Source: Acidobacteriota bacterium (lineage in GTDB: Bacteria > Acidobacteriota > Holophagae > Thermotomaculales > Thermotomaculaceae). Taken from it: 64,000 bases of DNA. The position numbers were made by a program, and so were the translations under genes. Below the pieces are notes generated by a model. It was not told the DNA's origin and searched no databases. It was given only the letters and a program-made list of their open reading frames with translations. The stretch spans positions 1-64,000 of the forward strand of contig JAADGL010000010.1 of the NCBI GenBank assembly GCA_013152385.1, read 5' to 3'. This document shows, in pieces, positions 31,832-40,808 of this stretch; position 1 is the stretch's first letter; every line of letters starts with the position of its first letter.

Positions 31832-34318
31832 ATGAAAAAGCTGCTTAGTGTAATGATTTTGGGAATGCTGGCCGTAACAGCAATTTTTGCCGGAAATCTG
31901 GAAAAAATCGGAGAATGGGGCGCACCTGCCTACAGCCGTGTCGTAAAAATTCAGAACATGGCGTATATGCTTTCGGAAAGCGGTTTTCTGGACGTTCTGG
32001 ATGTAACGGACTCTGCCAATCCCCAATTTGTCACCCGGCTGCATTTTGACGGGAAGCCTTCCTGTTTGCTGGTAGACGGAAACATTGCCTACCTCAGTGC
32101 AGGCTGGGGCGGAATTTATACCCTTGACGTCAGTGACCCGGCAAATCCCATTGTCAAAAACCACCTTGAAATAGATGCGGATGTGCGGGAAATGTCGGAA
32201 ACTGACGGATATCTGTATGTTGTTGCAGGATTGCAGGGAATTGAAATCGTAGATATCAGTGACCCCCTCGCGCCGGTATTGGACCACGCATACGGAATTG
32301 AGGAAGAAGTTCTGGAAAAGGTAAAGAGTGTGCTGTTTGACGGCGACTGGGCTTTTGTTGCAGATGACAAAAAAGGATTGGTTGTCCTTGATACCACTGA
32401 CCCGACCGCACCGTCCCTGGATGTTGCCCTGTCTTTGGGAACCTCCGTTTATGGAATGGCGGAATGCGGGAATACACTGGTAATTTCCCTTGGGCCGGCG
32501 GGAATTTTTACCGTTGATATTTCTGATCCTTCCGCACCGGCTTTCGGAATTAAACTTTCTTCCGGTTCGGTGGACCTTGACGGAGACGGAACCGATGATG
32601 TGACATTTGATATTTCATACGCTTATCAGGTTTTTCCGCTGGGAAATCAGGTCATTGTGGCCGACGGTACCAACGGATTTGACATTGTGGATGTGGAAGA
32701 CCCTGCGGCCCCGGTTCTTCAGATGCAGGTCGCGACGCCTTACCCGACGACCGGTGTCGTTGCGGAAGGCAATACGGTATACCTTGCGGAAACCATCAAC
32801 GGCTTGGGAATTTACGACATCACGGATACAGTAAACCCTGTTCTTCTCGGCAGTTATCAGGAATCCGGCAGTATCCGGGACATCTCAATTTCCGGAAACA
32901 CAATGTTTATATCCGACCCCTACCTCGGTATCCGCGTTCTGGATATTGAGAACCACACCGCCCCTGTTCGTATTGCCAATGCGGTGGATGCCGGTGCCCC
33001 CATGGCGGCATTGACGGAGGGCAACCGGCTCTATGCCGCAGACCTCTTCCAGGGATTAACCGTCTATGACATCACAGATCCCGCAAACACCACACTGACA
33101 AACAGCCTGGCACTTCCCGGTGTCTCACTGGAACTGGCCCCCTGGGATGGCGGACTTCTCGTCTCCGATGAATGGGAAGGAATATCCGTCGTTTCTCTTG
33201 ATGACCCCGACACCCCGGTACTGACCGGAACATTCACCGCATCCGGCTATGTCTATGGCGCATCGGCAGATGGAAACGAAGCAGCCCTCGCCGCAGGATT
33301 CTCCGGACTGGAAATGGTTTCCCTTGCCGACCCGGCGAATCCCATCTTTGAAGGTGGGTTCAACACAGGCGGCCTGGTGAACACCGTCCTTCTGCAAAAC
33401 AAAATCGCCTATGTGGGCGATATGTTTGCCGGGCTGTTCATCATTGATGTCCACAATCCCGCGGCACCTCAACTTCTGTCTCAACTGCCGGATGAAACCG
33501 GAATCTCAGACCTGAAACTTTCCGATGGAATTCTCTATGCGGCGAGAGGCGCCCACGGGCTGGATAAACTGGATGTACACACTCTGGACGCCCCGGTTGT
33601 CCTGGAAAACATTCCAACCTTCGGTTCCTTCGGAAAAGTGCGGCTGGACCTTCCTTTCGTATACGCGGCAGACAGAACCAACGGCCAGATTGTGATACTG
33701 AAAGAAAATGCCGCAACGAAACTGGCTATCCCCCACATTGCGGATGGTTCCGGATGGGAAACCGGCCTGATACTGAAAAATTCGGCAGACACCGATAAAA
33801 CAGCTATTCTGACAACCTATCGGGATACGGTTCCGGTTCTTTCCAGACGGTTGAATATTCCGGCATCCGGTACCGTGAACATTCACCGCTTATCGGGAAA
33901 CTGCGGCACGGTGGAGATTTTATCTTCCGGCCTGGAAGTAACCGAAGTCATTACACAGATTAAATCAGGGGAACAGGCATCCTTTCCCCTGGCTCCGTTT
34001 CAACCCGGCGAAATTGTGATTCCGATTCCGGAAAATGCCAACGTTGCCTGGGAAGGGTTGGCGCTGATGAACGGGGGGGACAAAAACAGGCAGGTTACTG
34101 TCAAAGCCTGGAACGCCGCCGGTATTCTTCTCGGCACAAAAACAGTGGTTCTCGGCGAACAGTACCGGAAAACCTGGCTGCTGGACAGCATGTTCCCCGG
34201 TATCAATCAGAAAGACATTCGGACCATCACGGCAAGTTCCGACGCAGTAGTCAGCGGGCTTTTTATCAGCGGAAAAGAAGACGGTTCCATGGAAGCGGTT
34301 GTCGGTAAAAATTCGTAG
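31832..34318 (+). CDS. Secreted LVIVD-repeat beta-propeller protein
   Basis: The 828-residue protein has a signal peptide (cleaved after about IFA). About thirteen units of roughly 45 residues follow, each ending in a variant of DVSDPANPI (for example DISDPLAPV, DVEDPAAPV, DITDPANTT). This is the LVIVD pattern and suggests one or two propellers. The last 200 residues are two related beta-sandwich segments starting IPHIADGSGWETGLILKN and IPIPENANVAWEGLALMNGG, a pattern familiar as a C-terminal module of exported acidobacterial-type proteins. It is probably surface-located. No catalytic motif is evident. The start at 31832 fits the ribosome site better than 31805. Confidence 0.85.
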   Translation: MKKLLSVMILGMLAVTAIFAGNLEKIGEWGAPAYSRVVKIQNMAYMLSESGFLDVLDVTDSANPQFVTRLHFDGKPSCLLVDGNIAYLSAGWGGIYTLDVSDPANPIVKNHLEIDADVREMSETDGYLYVVAGLQGIEIVDISDPLAPVLDHAYGIEEEVLEKVKSVLFDGDWAFVADDKKGLVVLDTTDPTAPSLDVALSLGTSVYGMAECGNTLVISLGPAGIFTVDISDPSAPAFGIKLSSGSVDLDGDGTDDVTFDISYAYQVFPLGNQVIVADGTNGFDIVDVEDPAAPVLQMQVATPYPTTGVVAEGNTVYLAETINGLGIYDITDTVNPVLLGSYQESGSIRDISISGNTMFISDPYLGIRVLDIENHTAPVRIANAVDAGAPMAALTEGNRLYAADLFQGLTVYDITDPANTTLTNSLALPGVSLELAPWDGGLLVSDEWEGISVVSLDDPDTPVLTGTFTASGYVYGASADGNEAALAAGFSGLEMVSLADPANPIFEGGFNTGGLVNTVLLQNKIAYVGDMFAGLFIIDVHNPAAPQLLSQLPDETGISDLKLSDGILYAARGAHGLDKLDVHTLDAPVVLENIPTFGSFGKVRLDLPFVYAADRTNGQIVILKENAATKLAIPHIADGSGWETGLILKNSADTDKTAILTTYRDTVPVLSRRLNIPASGTVNIHRLSGNCGTVEILSSGLEVTEVITQIKSGEQASFPLAPFQPGEIVIPIPENANVAWEGLALMNGGDKNRQVTVKAWNAAGILLGTKTVVLGEQYRKTWLLDSMFPGINQKDIRTITASSDAVVSGLFISGKEDGSMEAVVGKNS

Positions 34319-34337
34319 ACAATCGGCTATAGATTGA

Positions 34338-34366
34338 TTGACACCATGGTCCGGCTTTTCTATAAT
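34338..34366 (+). promoter_or_regulatory. Consensus promoter of tRNA-Gly
   Basis: A perfect TTGACA (34338-34343) and perfect TATAAT (34361-34366) with a 17-base spacer lie 12 bases before the mature tRNA 5' end. Confidence 0.9.
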
Positions 34367-34378
34367 CTGATTCATCGG

Positions 34379-34454
34379 GCGGGCATAGCTCAGTTGGCAG
34401 AGCGCAAGCTTCCCAAGCTTGAGGTCGCGGGTTCGACCCCCGTTGCCCGCTCCA
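34379..34454 (+). tRNA. tRNA-Gly (anticodon CCC)
   Basis: A complete cloverleaf folds. The acceptor GCGGGCA pairs with TGCCCGC and the D stem is GCTC/GAGC. The anticodon stem CAAGC/GCTTG holds the loop TTCCCAA (anticodon CCC, reading GGG). The T arm contains TTCGACC. The discriminator is T, as expected for bacterial tRNA-Gly, and the 3' CCA is encoded in the DNA (34452-34454). Confidence 0.97.
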
Positions 34455-34512
34455 ATTTCCCGGCTTCAGGGAAATTGTCCCGTTATTTCCCTCATTTTGA
34501 GTTCTTCTGCCG

Positions 34513-34521
34513 TGTTATAAT
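34513..34521 (+). promoter_or_regulatory. Extended -10 promoter for the PBP1A gene
   Basis: TG-T-TATAAT lies 35 bases before ATG 34557. Confidence 0.5.
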
Positions 34522-34556
34522 TAAATGGGAAAATTGTGTCGTTACGGGAAGAAACA

Positions 34557-37166
34557 ATGACTGAACCGGAAAATCAGATTACTGATCAACCAGAAGCTGA
34601 AAAAGTATCTCCGACACCGGGGAAAAGAAACGGGCTCGGGGAAATCAAAGAATTGAGAAATTTGCGCCGTCGGCGCCTGCGGCGTAAATGGTTCCGTTAT
34701 GCCGGGCTTCCCCTCCTGATAATACTGCTGATGCTCGGTGCCGGCAATTTGACCGGACGCTACATCCTGAAAACAGGCCAGGATCATACCCTGATGGAAA
34801 AACTCCGGAACTTTAAACCCCGGCTGATTACCAAAGTGTATGATATCCACGGCAGAATCATCGGAACTTTTTCCCGGGAAAAACGGGAACTGATAACCTA
34901 TGACGAAATTCCGAAAAGTTTTGTTCAGGCGCTGGTGGCAACGGAAGATGCCAGTTTTTTCCACCATATCGGCGTGGACCCTTTCGGTGTGATGAGGGCG
35001 GCGGTGCGGAACGTACTGGCCGGGCGTGTCGTGCAGGGAGCATCCACCCTGACCATGCAGCTTGTCCGCCTCATTACCGGACAGCGGAAAACTTCCATGA
35101 AACGAAAAATTACCGAAGCTATCCTTGCCATTCAGATTGAGCGGATGTTTACCAAGCAGGAAATCCTGGAACGCTATTCCAATCTGGTTTATCTGGGACA
35201 CGGCCTCTACGGTATTCAGGCCGCAGCCAACACCTACTTCGGAAAAGACGCGGCAGAATTGACCCTGTCCGAAAGTGCCATGCTTGCCGGCCTGGTTCAG
35301 AACCCCTACCGCTATTCCCCTATCCGAAACATTGAACTGGCAAGAAAAAGGCGGAACCACGTACTGAAACGAATGCTCGCGGAAGGTTACATCACGAAAG
35401 AAACCTACAAAAAAACAATCGAAGAACCGATTCAGACCATCCAGGCTGCACAGGGAGAAAAAGCCCGGCCCGGTGCCTACTTTCTGGAGGAAGTCCGTAA
35501 ATACCTCTATAAACGCTATGGAATGAATCAAGTTCTGGATGCCGGGCTCAACGTATACACCACACTTGATCTGAACCTTCAGAAAGCGGCGGAAGAAGCC
35601 GTACGCACAGGATTGAAACACCTGGACAAGCGGGAAGGGTTCCGCCTTGAAGACAAACGTTTTGTAACCGCGGATGAAATCAACACCTTCTGGTCACCTA
35701 CATGGAACCACAACATACAGGAAGGCATCACCGTAGATGGGCTGATTGTACGTGTAACACCGGACAAAGCCACCGTCCGTATCGGCAAGACAGACATTTC
35801 CATCGGCAAATACGAAATTGTCTGGACAAAAGCCAAACACATTTCCGACATCCTGAAAATAGGAGATGTGGTGGAATTCAAAATTAACAAATGGAATCCG
35901 GAAAAGAATCAATACAACATCTCCCTTGATCAGGAGCCCCGGGTTCAGGGGGCGCTCCTTGCCATAAACCACCATACCGGAGAAGTGGAAGCCATGGTGG
36001 GCGGATACAGCTTTGTTAAATCCGAATTCAACCGGGCATGGAACAGCCAGGCAGTGCGCCAGACCGGTTCTGTTTTCAAACCGATTCTCTATGCGGCAGC
36101 GCTGGACAGCGGATTTACGCTGGCCGATACCTTTTTTGACGAACCGACCATTTTTCTTGACCCGGCCCTGTTCTACGTGGACGAACATCACAAAATCCGG
36201 CAATTCGAATTGACGCCGGAACTGCGGCAGAAAATCAAGGACAAAGAGCTGGATGAACCGAAACCATATGAACCGGACAACTACCACCATTCCTATGACG
36301 GGCTGATTACCCTCCGCACCGCACTGGAAAAGTCCAAAAATATCGTCTCGGTGAAACTGTTCAACCGTGTCGGCCAGCGGAAAGTCCGGCATTTTGCCCG
36401 GGCCTGCGGCATCACAACCAACATTGCCCCGTTTCTGTCATCCGCTCTGGGCGCCACCAGCATTACCCTGAAAGAAGCCTGCCGCGCCTATGGGACATTT
36501 GCCAACGGAGGAATCCGGACGGAACCTTACTTTATCCGCAGGGTAACCGACCACTACGGGAAAACGCTGGAAGAAACAAAACCTCTGACTGTTCAGGCTG
36601 TGGCCCCGTCAACAGCCTACCTGATTGTTTCCGGAATGAAAGGGGTGATTCAGGAGGGAACCGGTGTCCGGGCCCGCTCATTGAACTGGAACCTCTGCGG
36701 GAAAACCGGTACGACCGATGACTATACCGATGCCTGGTTTGTGGGCAGTGACCCGGACCTCACCGTTGGCGTCTGGACCGGATTTGATCAGAAAAAGACA
36801 CTGGGGAATAATGAAACCGGAGCGAAGGCGGCTTTGCCAATCTGGATTGACTTCATGAAAGCCTACATCAAAGGGCGGCCGAAACAGGACTGGCCCATGC
36901 CGCAGGATATTATTCGGGTGCCCATAGATAAGCGGACCGGACTGCTGGCAAATCCGCCGGCGGGATGCCGCCCGGCCGACATCATCCTCGAAACCTTCAA
37001 AAAAGGTACGGAACCAATGGAAAAATGCAATGCAAAAATTCATGCTCTGTTGAAACTTCCCTACTATCAGCAGCATGGGAAGGTTATTTTTGATGAAGTT
37101 ACCGGGCTGCCGTTACCCAGGATTGAATTTCTCATTCCCCACCCGAAACCGGCACGCCGCCGATAA
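34557..37166 (+). CDS. mrcA: Penicillin-binding protein 1A (bifunctional transglycosylase/transpeptidase)
   Basis: The 869-residue protein has a short cytoplasmic tail and a membrane helix (about residues 45-67). A GT51 glycosyltransferase domain has the catalytic region EDASFFHHIGVDPFGVMRA and GASTLTMQLVR (about 125-175). An inserted OB-like domain lies at about 380-460. The penicillin-binding domain has SVFK (SxxK), SKN and KTGTTDDYTDAWFVG (KTG). It polymerises and cross-links peptidoglycan. The ATG at 34557 has GGGAAG upstream; a GTG at 34536 in frame would add seven residues. It may be followed in the same transcript by oligoendopeptidase F and nadC. Confidence 0.95.
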   Translation: MTEPENQITDQPEAEKVSPTPGKRNGLGEIKELRNLRRRRLRRKWFRYAGLPLLIILLMLGAGNLTGRYILKTGQDHTLMEKLRNFKPRLITKVYDIHGRIIGTFSREKRELITYDEIPKSFVQALVATEDASFFHHIGVDPFGVMRAAVRNVLAGRVVQGASTLTMQLVRLITGQRKTSMKRKITEAILAIQIERMFTKQEILERYSNLVYLGHGLYGIQAAANTYFGKDAAELTLSESAMLAGLVQNPYRYSPIRNIELARKRRNHVLKRMLAEGYITKETYKKTIEEPIQTIQAAQGEKARPGAYFLEEVRKYLYKRYGMNQVLDAGLNVYTTLDLNLQKAAEEAVRTGLKHLDKREGFRLEDKRFVTADEINTFWSPTWNHNIQEGITVDGLIVRVTPDKATVRIGKTDISIGKYEIVWTKAKHISDILKIGDVVEFKINKWNPEKNQYNISLDQEPRVQGALLAINHHTGEVEAMVGGYSFVKSEFNRAWNSQAVRQTGSVFKPILYAAALDSGFTLADTFFDEPTIFLDPALFYVDEHHKIRQFELTPELRQKIKDKELDEPKPYEPDNYHHSYDGLITLRTALEKSKNIVSVKLFNRVGQRKVRHFARACGITTNIAPFLSSALGATSITLKEACRAYGTFANGGIRTEPYFIRRVTDHYGKTLEETKPLTVQAVAPSTAYLIVSGMKGVIQEGTGVRARSLNWNLCGKTGTTDDYTDAWFVGSDPDLTVGVWTGFDQKKTLGNNETGAKAALPIWIDFMKAYIKGRPKQDWPMPQDIIRVPIDKRTGLLANPPAGCRPADIILETFKKGTEPMEKCNAKIHALLKLPYYQQHGKVIFDEVTGLPLPRIEFLIPHPKPARRR

Positions 37167-37211
37167 CAACAGGAAATTATCTGCATGCCGGACTCAAAAA
37201 ATGGAGGCCAG

Positions 37212-39080
37212 ATGTACAATTGGAAACAAATCAGTCAGGTTTCGGATTCTTCCGGGAAAACAACACCTTTAACACGGGAAAACGTCCCCGAATCCGATAA
37301 ATGGGACCTTTCGGACATTTATCCTTCCGAATCCGATTTCTTGTCCCGGCGAAATGCCTTCGCGGCCGACATTGCCAGATTGTCCGCTTTCCGGGGAACG
37401 CTGGGGCGGGATGCCGGAACGCTGCAACAGGCGCTGGATGTTTATTTTGAATTGTTGAAGACCTATGCCAGGCTTTCCGGTTACGCGTCCCTGAAAGCAG
37501 ACGAAAACATGAAAAACGCCCACGGAGAACACCTGCGCAAAGAAACCCGCCAGCTCGGCGTCCGGTTTTCCGAAACCGCGTCTTACATCAGCCCCGAAAT
37601 CATTGCCATCGGCGAAGAAAAGCTCCGTGCCTTCACAAAAGAAAATTCGGCCCTGGCCCCATACCGGATGTTCCTTGAAGACATGATGCGAACCGCCCGC
37701 CATACCCTGTCCGAAAAAGAAGAACTCATCCTGTCCAGAACCGGTATGCTGGCGGGGGCAGCCTCCAACGCTTATGGGATTTTTACCAATTCCGATATGA
37801 TTTTCCCCACCGTTACCCTCAGTGACAGTACAAAACTCGAGTTAAATCTGGCCAACTTCGGGAAATACCGGGGAACAGATAAGCGAAGCGACAGAGAACT
37901 GATTTTTCAGGAATTCTGGAAAAACTTCAAGCACTACGAAAACACCTTCGGCACCCTGCTCTACGCCTCGGTGCAGCAGGACTGGTTTTATGCCCTGACC
38001 CGGAACTATGCTTCGTCTGTGGAGGCGGCGCTGGATGCGGACAATATCCCGCTGTCAGTCTATACCGGGCTTTTGGCCAATATCCATAACCATCTGCCTG
38101 CCCTGCACCGCTACCTTGCCCTGAGAAAAAAAATGATGGGGCTGGACAATCTGAAATATTCTGACCTCTACCCGCCCCTTGTCCGGGGAATGAATACGAA
38201 ATTCCCCTATGAAACGGCAAAAAAACATGTTCTGGCGGCATTGAATCCGCTGGGAAGCGATTATACCGGGCCGTTGCGAAAGGGCCTGGAATCCCGCTGG
38301 GCAGACGTGTTCCCAACCGACGGAAAGCGCAGCGGCGCATACAGCAACGGCTCCTGCTATGATGTTCACCCCTATGTACTCCTTAACCACACTGACGACT
38401 ACGAATCCCTCTCCACCCTTGCCCATGAATTCGGCCACGCCATGCATAGCTGGTTTTCCAATAAAAACCAGCCGTACCCCACCGCCGACTACTCCATCTT
38501 CGTTGCCGAGGTTGCCTCCACCTTCAACGAAAATCTCCTGAACCAATACCTCCTTGCCGACACCGACAGCCGGGAAATGAAACTTTTTCTCCTGGGCCAC
38601 GCCCTGGAACGAATCCGCACCACCATCTTCCGGCAGGCAATGTTTGCCGAATTCGAATTGAAAATCCATGAAACTGTAGAAAACCAGAACGCGCTGACCG
38701 GAGAAACGCTCACTGAAATCTACCTGAAACTGGCCCGGGAATACTACGGCCATGAAAACGGCATTTGCCAGGTGGATGAACTCTTCGGAATCGAATGGGC
38801 ATTTATTCCCCATTTTTACTACAATTTTTACGTGTACCAGTATGCCACCGGCATGGTCGCGGCCACCGCCCTGTCCGAGAAAATTCTGAACAAAGAACCC
38901 GATGCTGTCAGCCGATACCTTGCCTTTCTGAAAAGCGGCTGTTCTGACTATCCCATTCCTATCTTACGGAAAGCGGGAGCGGATCTGGAAACACCGGAAC
39001 CCTTTGAACTGACCATGCGGGCATTTCACCGGGCAATGGATGAAATCGAAGCGCTTCTTGAAGCGGAAAATTCCGATTAG
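37212..39080 (+). CDS. pepF: Oligoendopeptidase F (M3 metallopeptidase)
   Basis: The 622-residue protein has an N-terminal helical M3B domain (WDLSDIYPSESDF near the start is typical of PepF). The zinc motif is HEFGHAMHSWF (HExxH, about residues 403-413), followed by FNENLLNQYLL, whose Glu serves as the third zinc ligand. It degrades short peptides in the cytoplasm. Start 37212 is chosen for GGAGG four bases upstream; ATG 37185 is an alternative adding nine residues. It lies 45 bases after the PBP1A gene and 27 bases before nadC. Confidence 0.94.
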   Translation: MYNWKQISQVSDSSGKTTPLTRENVPESDKWDLSDIYPSESDFLSRRNAFAADIARLSAFRGTLGRDAGTLQQALDVYFELLKTYARLSGYASLKADENMKNAHGEHLRKETRQLGVRFSETASYISPEIIAIGEEKLRAFTKENSALAPYRMFLEDMMRTARHTLSEKEELILSRTGMLAGAASNAYGIFTNSDMIFPTVTLSDSTKLELNLANFGKYRGTDKRSDRELIFQEFWKNFKHYENTFGTLLYASVQQDWFYALTRNYASSVEAALDADNIPLSVYTGLLANIHNHLPALHRYLALRKKMMGLDNLKYSDLYPPLVRGMNTKFPYETAKKHVLAALNPLGSDYTGPLRKGLESRWADVFPTDGKRSGAYSNGSCYDVHPYVLLNHTDDYESLSTLAHEFGHAMHSWFSNKNQPYPTADYSIFVAEVASTFNENLLNQYLLADTDSREMKLFLLGHALERIRTTIFRQAMFAEFELKIHETVENQNALTGETLTEIYLKLAREYYGHENGICQVDELFGIEWAFIPHFYYNFYVYQYATGMVAATALSEKILNKEPDAVSRYLAFLKSGCSDYPIPILRKAGADLETPEPFELTMRAFHRAMDEIEALLEAENSD

Positions 39081-39107
39081 AACCGGAAACTGAAAAGGAG
39101 CTGTCCC

Positions 39108-39941
39108 ATGTTTGAACTGGACAAAGGATTGGAAATTGTCGAACTGGCACTGAAAGAAGACCTTCCCGCCGGAGACCTCACCGCCGATGCTATTTTTTCA
39201 GACAATACGGAAATTGCCGCAGCCCGGGTGGAAACCCGGGAGTCCTGTGTAATTGCCGGATTCCCCGCAGTCCGGCAGGTGGTGGCTTATTTCTCTGACA
39301 TTGAGCTGTCTGTCTTTCATAAAGACGGTGACAGGGTTTCCCCCGGCGACATTATCTACACGCTCACCGGACATCCGGCATCCATTCTCAAGGCCGAGCG
39401 GACGCTCCTGAATTTTCTCCAGCACCTCTCCGGCATTGCGACAAAAACAAGTACCGTTGTGAATATGCTGTCCGGCAGCGGAATCCAGCTGCTGGACACC
39501 CGAAAAACCACTCCCGGAATGCGGCATCTGGAAAAATACGCTGTCCGGGCCGGTGGCGGGCACAATCACCGCTTTTCCCTGTCCGACGGTATTTTAATTA
39601 AAGAAAACCACATCCGGGCCGCCGGCTCCATCAAGGCGGCCATTGGGTATTGCCAAAAACAGGCTTCTCACCTGACAAAAATTGAAATTGAAGTGGAAAA
39701 CTTATCCCAGCTGGATGAAGCGCTTTCCGCCGGTGCGGACGGTGTTCTTCTTGACAACATGAGTACGGAAGAGATTGCCGCGGCCTGCACCCGGAAGGAA
39801 AACCACAGCTTCTTTATCGAAGTATCCGGCGGTATTACCGAAGCCCGGATTGCCGAACTGCTGCCGCTGGACATTGACTATATTTCCATGGGGGCTCTGA
39901 CTCACTCCGCGAAAATCATTGATATGACACTGTTGTTTTAG
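39108..39941 (+). CDS. nadC: Nicotinate-nucleotide pyrophosphorylase (carboxylating)
   Basis: The 277-residue enzyme converts quinolinate and PRPP to nicotinate mononucleotide in NAD synthesis. Family features include LKEDLPAGDLTADAIF (about residues 14-29), ERTLLNFLQHLSGIAT (about 100-115), LLDTRKTTPGMRHLEKYAVRAGGGHNHRFSLSDGILIKENHI (about 127-168) and a closing VSGGIT...DYISMGALTHSA. A ribosome site AAGGAG precedes the ATG. No nadA or nadB is in the window. The gap to 40077 (135 bases) shows nothing decisive. Confidence 0.96.
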   Translation: MFELDKGLEIVELALKEDLPAGDLTADAIFSDNTEIAAARVETRESCVIAGFPAVRQVVAYFSDIELSVFHKDGDRVSPGDIIYTLTGHPASILKAERTLLNFLQHLSGIATKTSTVVNMLSGSGIQLLDTRKTTPGMRHLEKYAVRAGGGHNHRFSLSDGILIKENHIRAAGSIKAAIGYCQKQASHLTKIEIEVENLSQLDEALSAGADGVLLDNMSTEEIAAACTRKENHSFFIEVSGGITEARIAELLPLDIDYISMGALTHSAKIIDMTLLF

Positions 39942-40076
39942 AAAAAGAAATGAAAATACAGCAGTGTTCTTAAACCTGTTCAAGAAAACAGAACATGTCG
40001 GGCAGATAACAGAATAATATGGGTTTCGGACAGGTACTATTCGTGAAGGTAAACTTCAGGGCTGAGGAGGAAAACG

Positions 40077-40703
40077 ATGTTAAACACATTGCTGAACCAC
40101 CCCGTTTCCATTGCTTTGGTTACAATGCTGCTGATGTGGTGTGATTATCTGTTGACCCTTGCGCAGGAAAAAGAAAGAAAAAAATATTACTCAAAACACT
40201 ATCAAAGTTATCCGGTCAATACGATTGAAGGAAACCCGGCATTTTACGAAGCTGTGGAGAGGTTGAAACTGTTCAGTCCCCGGCATACTGCCGCAATGCT
40301 GATTATTGGGGTTGCGGTGCCGCTTTCCCTGTTTTATATTCCGGAAAGTTTGAGGCTCGTTTTTCTCGCCTATGCCTGGGGGCTGTTTTTGATTGTTATT
40401 ACACAGCATTTGAGTAATCTGCTTGGTTACCGAATCAGTCGGAAAGGTGTGCACGGAAAACTGCTTATGCACCAGCGAACCGGACTGATGATTCAATCGG
40501 CAAGGTACCTGTCATTGGCGGTATTTCTGCTGGTGCTGTCTGTGCTGTCGGAGTCTCAGGTCCTCTACGGTGTTACGGTGGCGGGGTTTACGTCATCCTT
40601 ACGGCTGTTTGTTCTAAGCCGGAAAATTACACCGGTTGAAAAAGACGATATTCCTCCGATTGAAACTGTCACAGACCCCGGTTCTTCGGATAAGGAAGAT
40701 TGA
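40077..40703 (+). CDS. Hypothetical integral membrane protein
   Basis: No family is recognised. The 208-residue protein has four to five hydrophobic segments: a helix at the N-terminus (about 8-26), a pair around 72-85 and 90-118, and another pair at about 142-160 and 163-178. A polar region between the first and second carries conserved-looking Tyr and Pro residues (YPVNTIEGNPAF). The tail is acidic. GAGGAGG precedes the ATG. It is a single gene closed by a terminator shared with the convergent tricorn gene. Confidence 0.7.
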   Translation: MLNTLLNHPVSIALVTMLLMWCDYLLTLAQEKERKKYYSKHYQSYPVNTIEGNPAFYEAVERLKLFSPRHTAAMLIIGVAVPLSLFYIPESLRLVFLAYAWGLFLIVITQHLSNLLGYRISRKGVHGKLLMHQRTGLMIQSARYLSLAVFLLVLSVLSESQVLYGVTVAGFTSSLRLFVLSRKITPVEKDDIPPIETVTDPGSSDKED

Positions 40704-40718
40704 TTTCAGCTGCAAAAA

Positions 40719-40751
40719 ACGGGGAAAGGGGTAATATTCCCCTTTCCCCGT
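40719..40751. terminator. Bidirectional terminator between convergent genes
   Basis: ACGGGGAAAGGGG pairs perfectly with CCCCTTTCCCCGT across a 7-base loop, with an A run before and short T-rich sequence after. It can serve the membrane-protein gene and the convergent tricorn gene. Confidence 0.8.
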
Positions 40752-40768
40752 CTCTGGTTTTCCGTTGA

Positions 40769-40796
40769 GCGTGTACGAGACGGTTTACGTACACGC
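40769..40796. repeat. Perfect 9-bp inverted repeat
   Basis: GCGTGTACG and CGTACACGC flank a 10-base spacer, 12 bases from the tricorn stop. There is no T run, so it may be an mRNA 3' stabiliser, a second terminator stem or a protein site. Confidence 0.5.
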
Positions 40797-40808
40797 AGTT
40801 ACTGTTTC

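Noticed and set aside
34542-35621. 359-codon minus-strand frame opposite the PBP1A gene
   Set aside because: It mirrors the GT51 domain coding region and has no recognisable domain.
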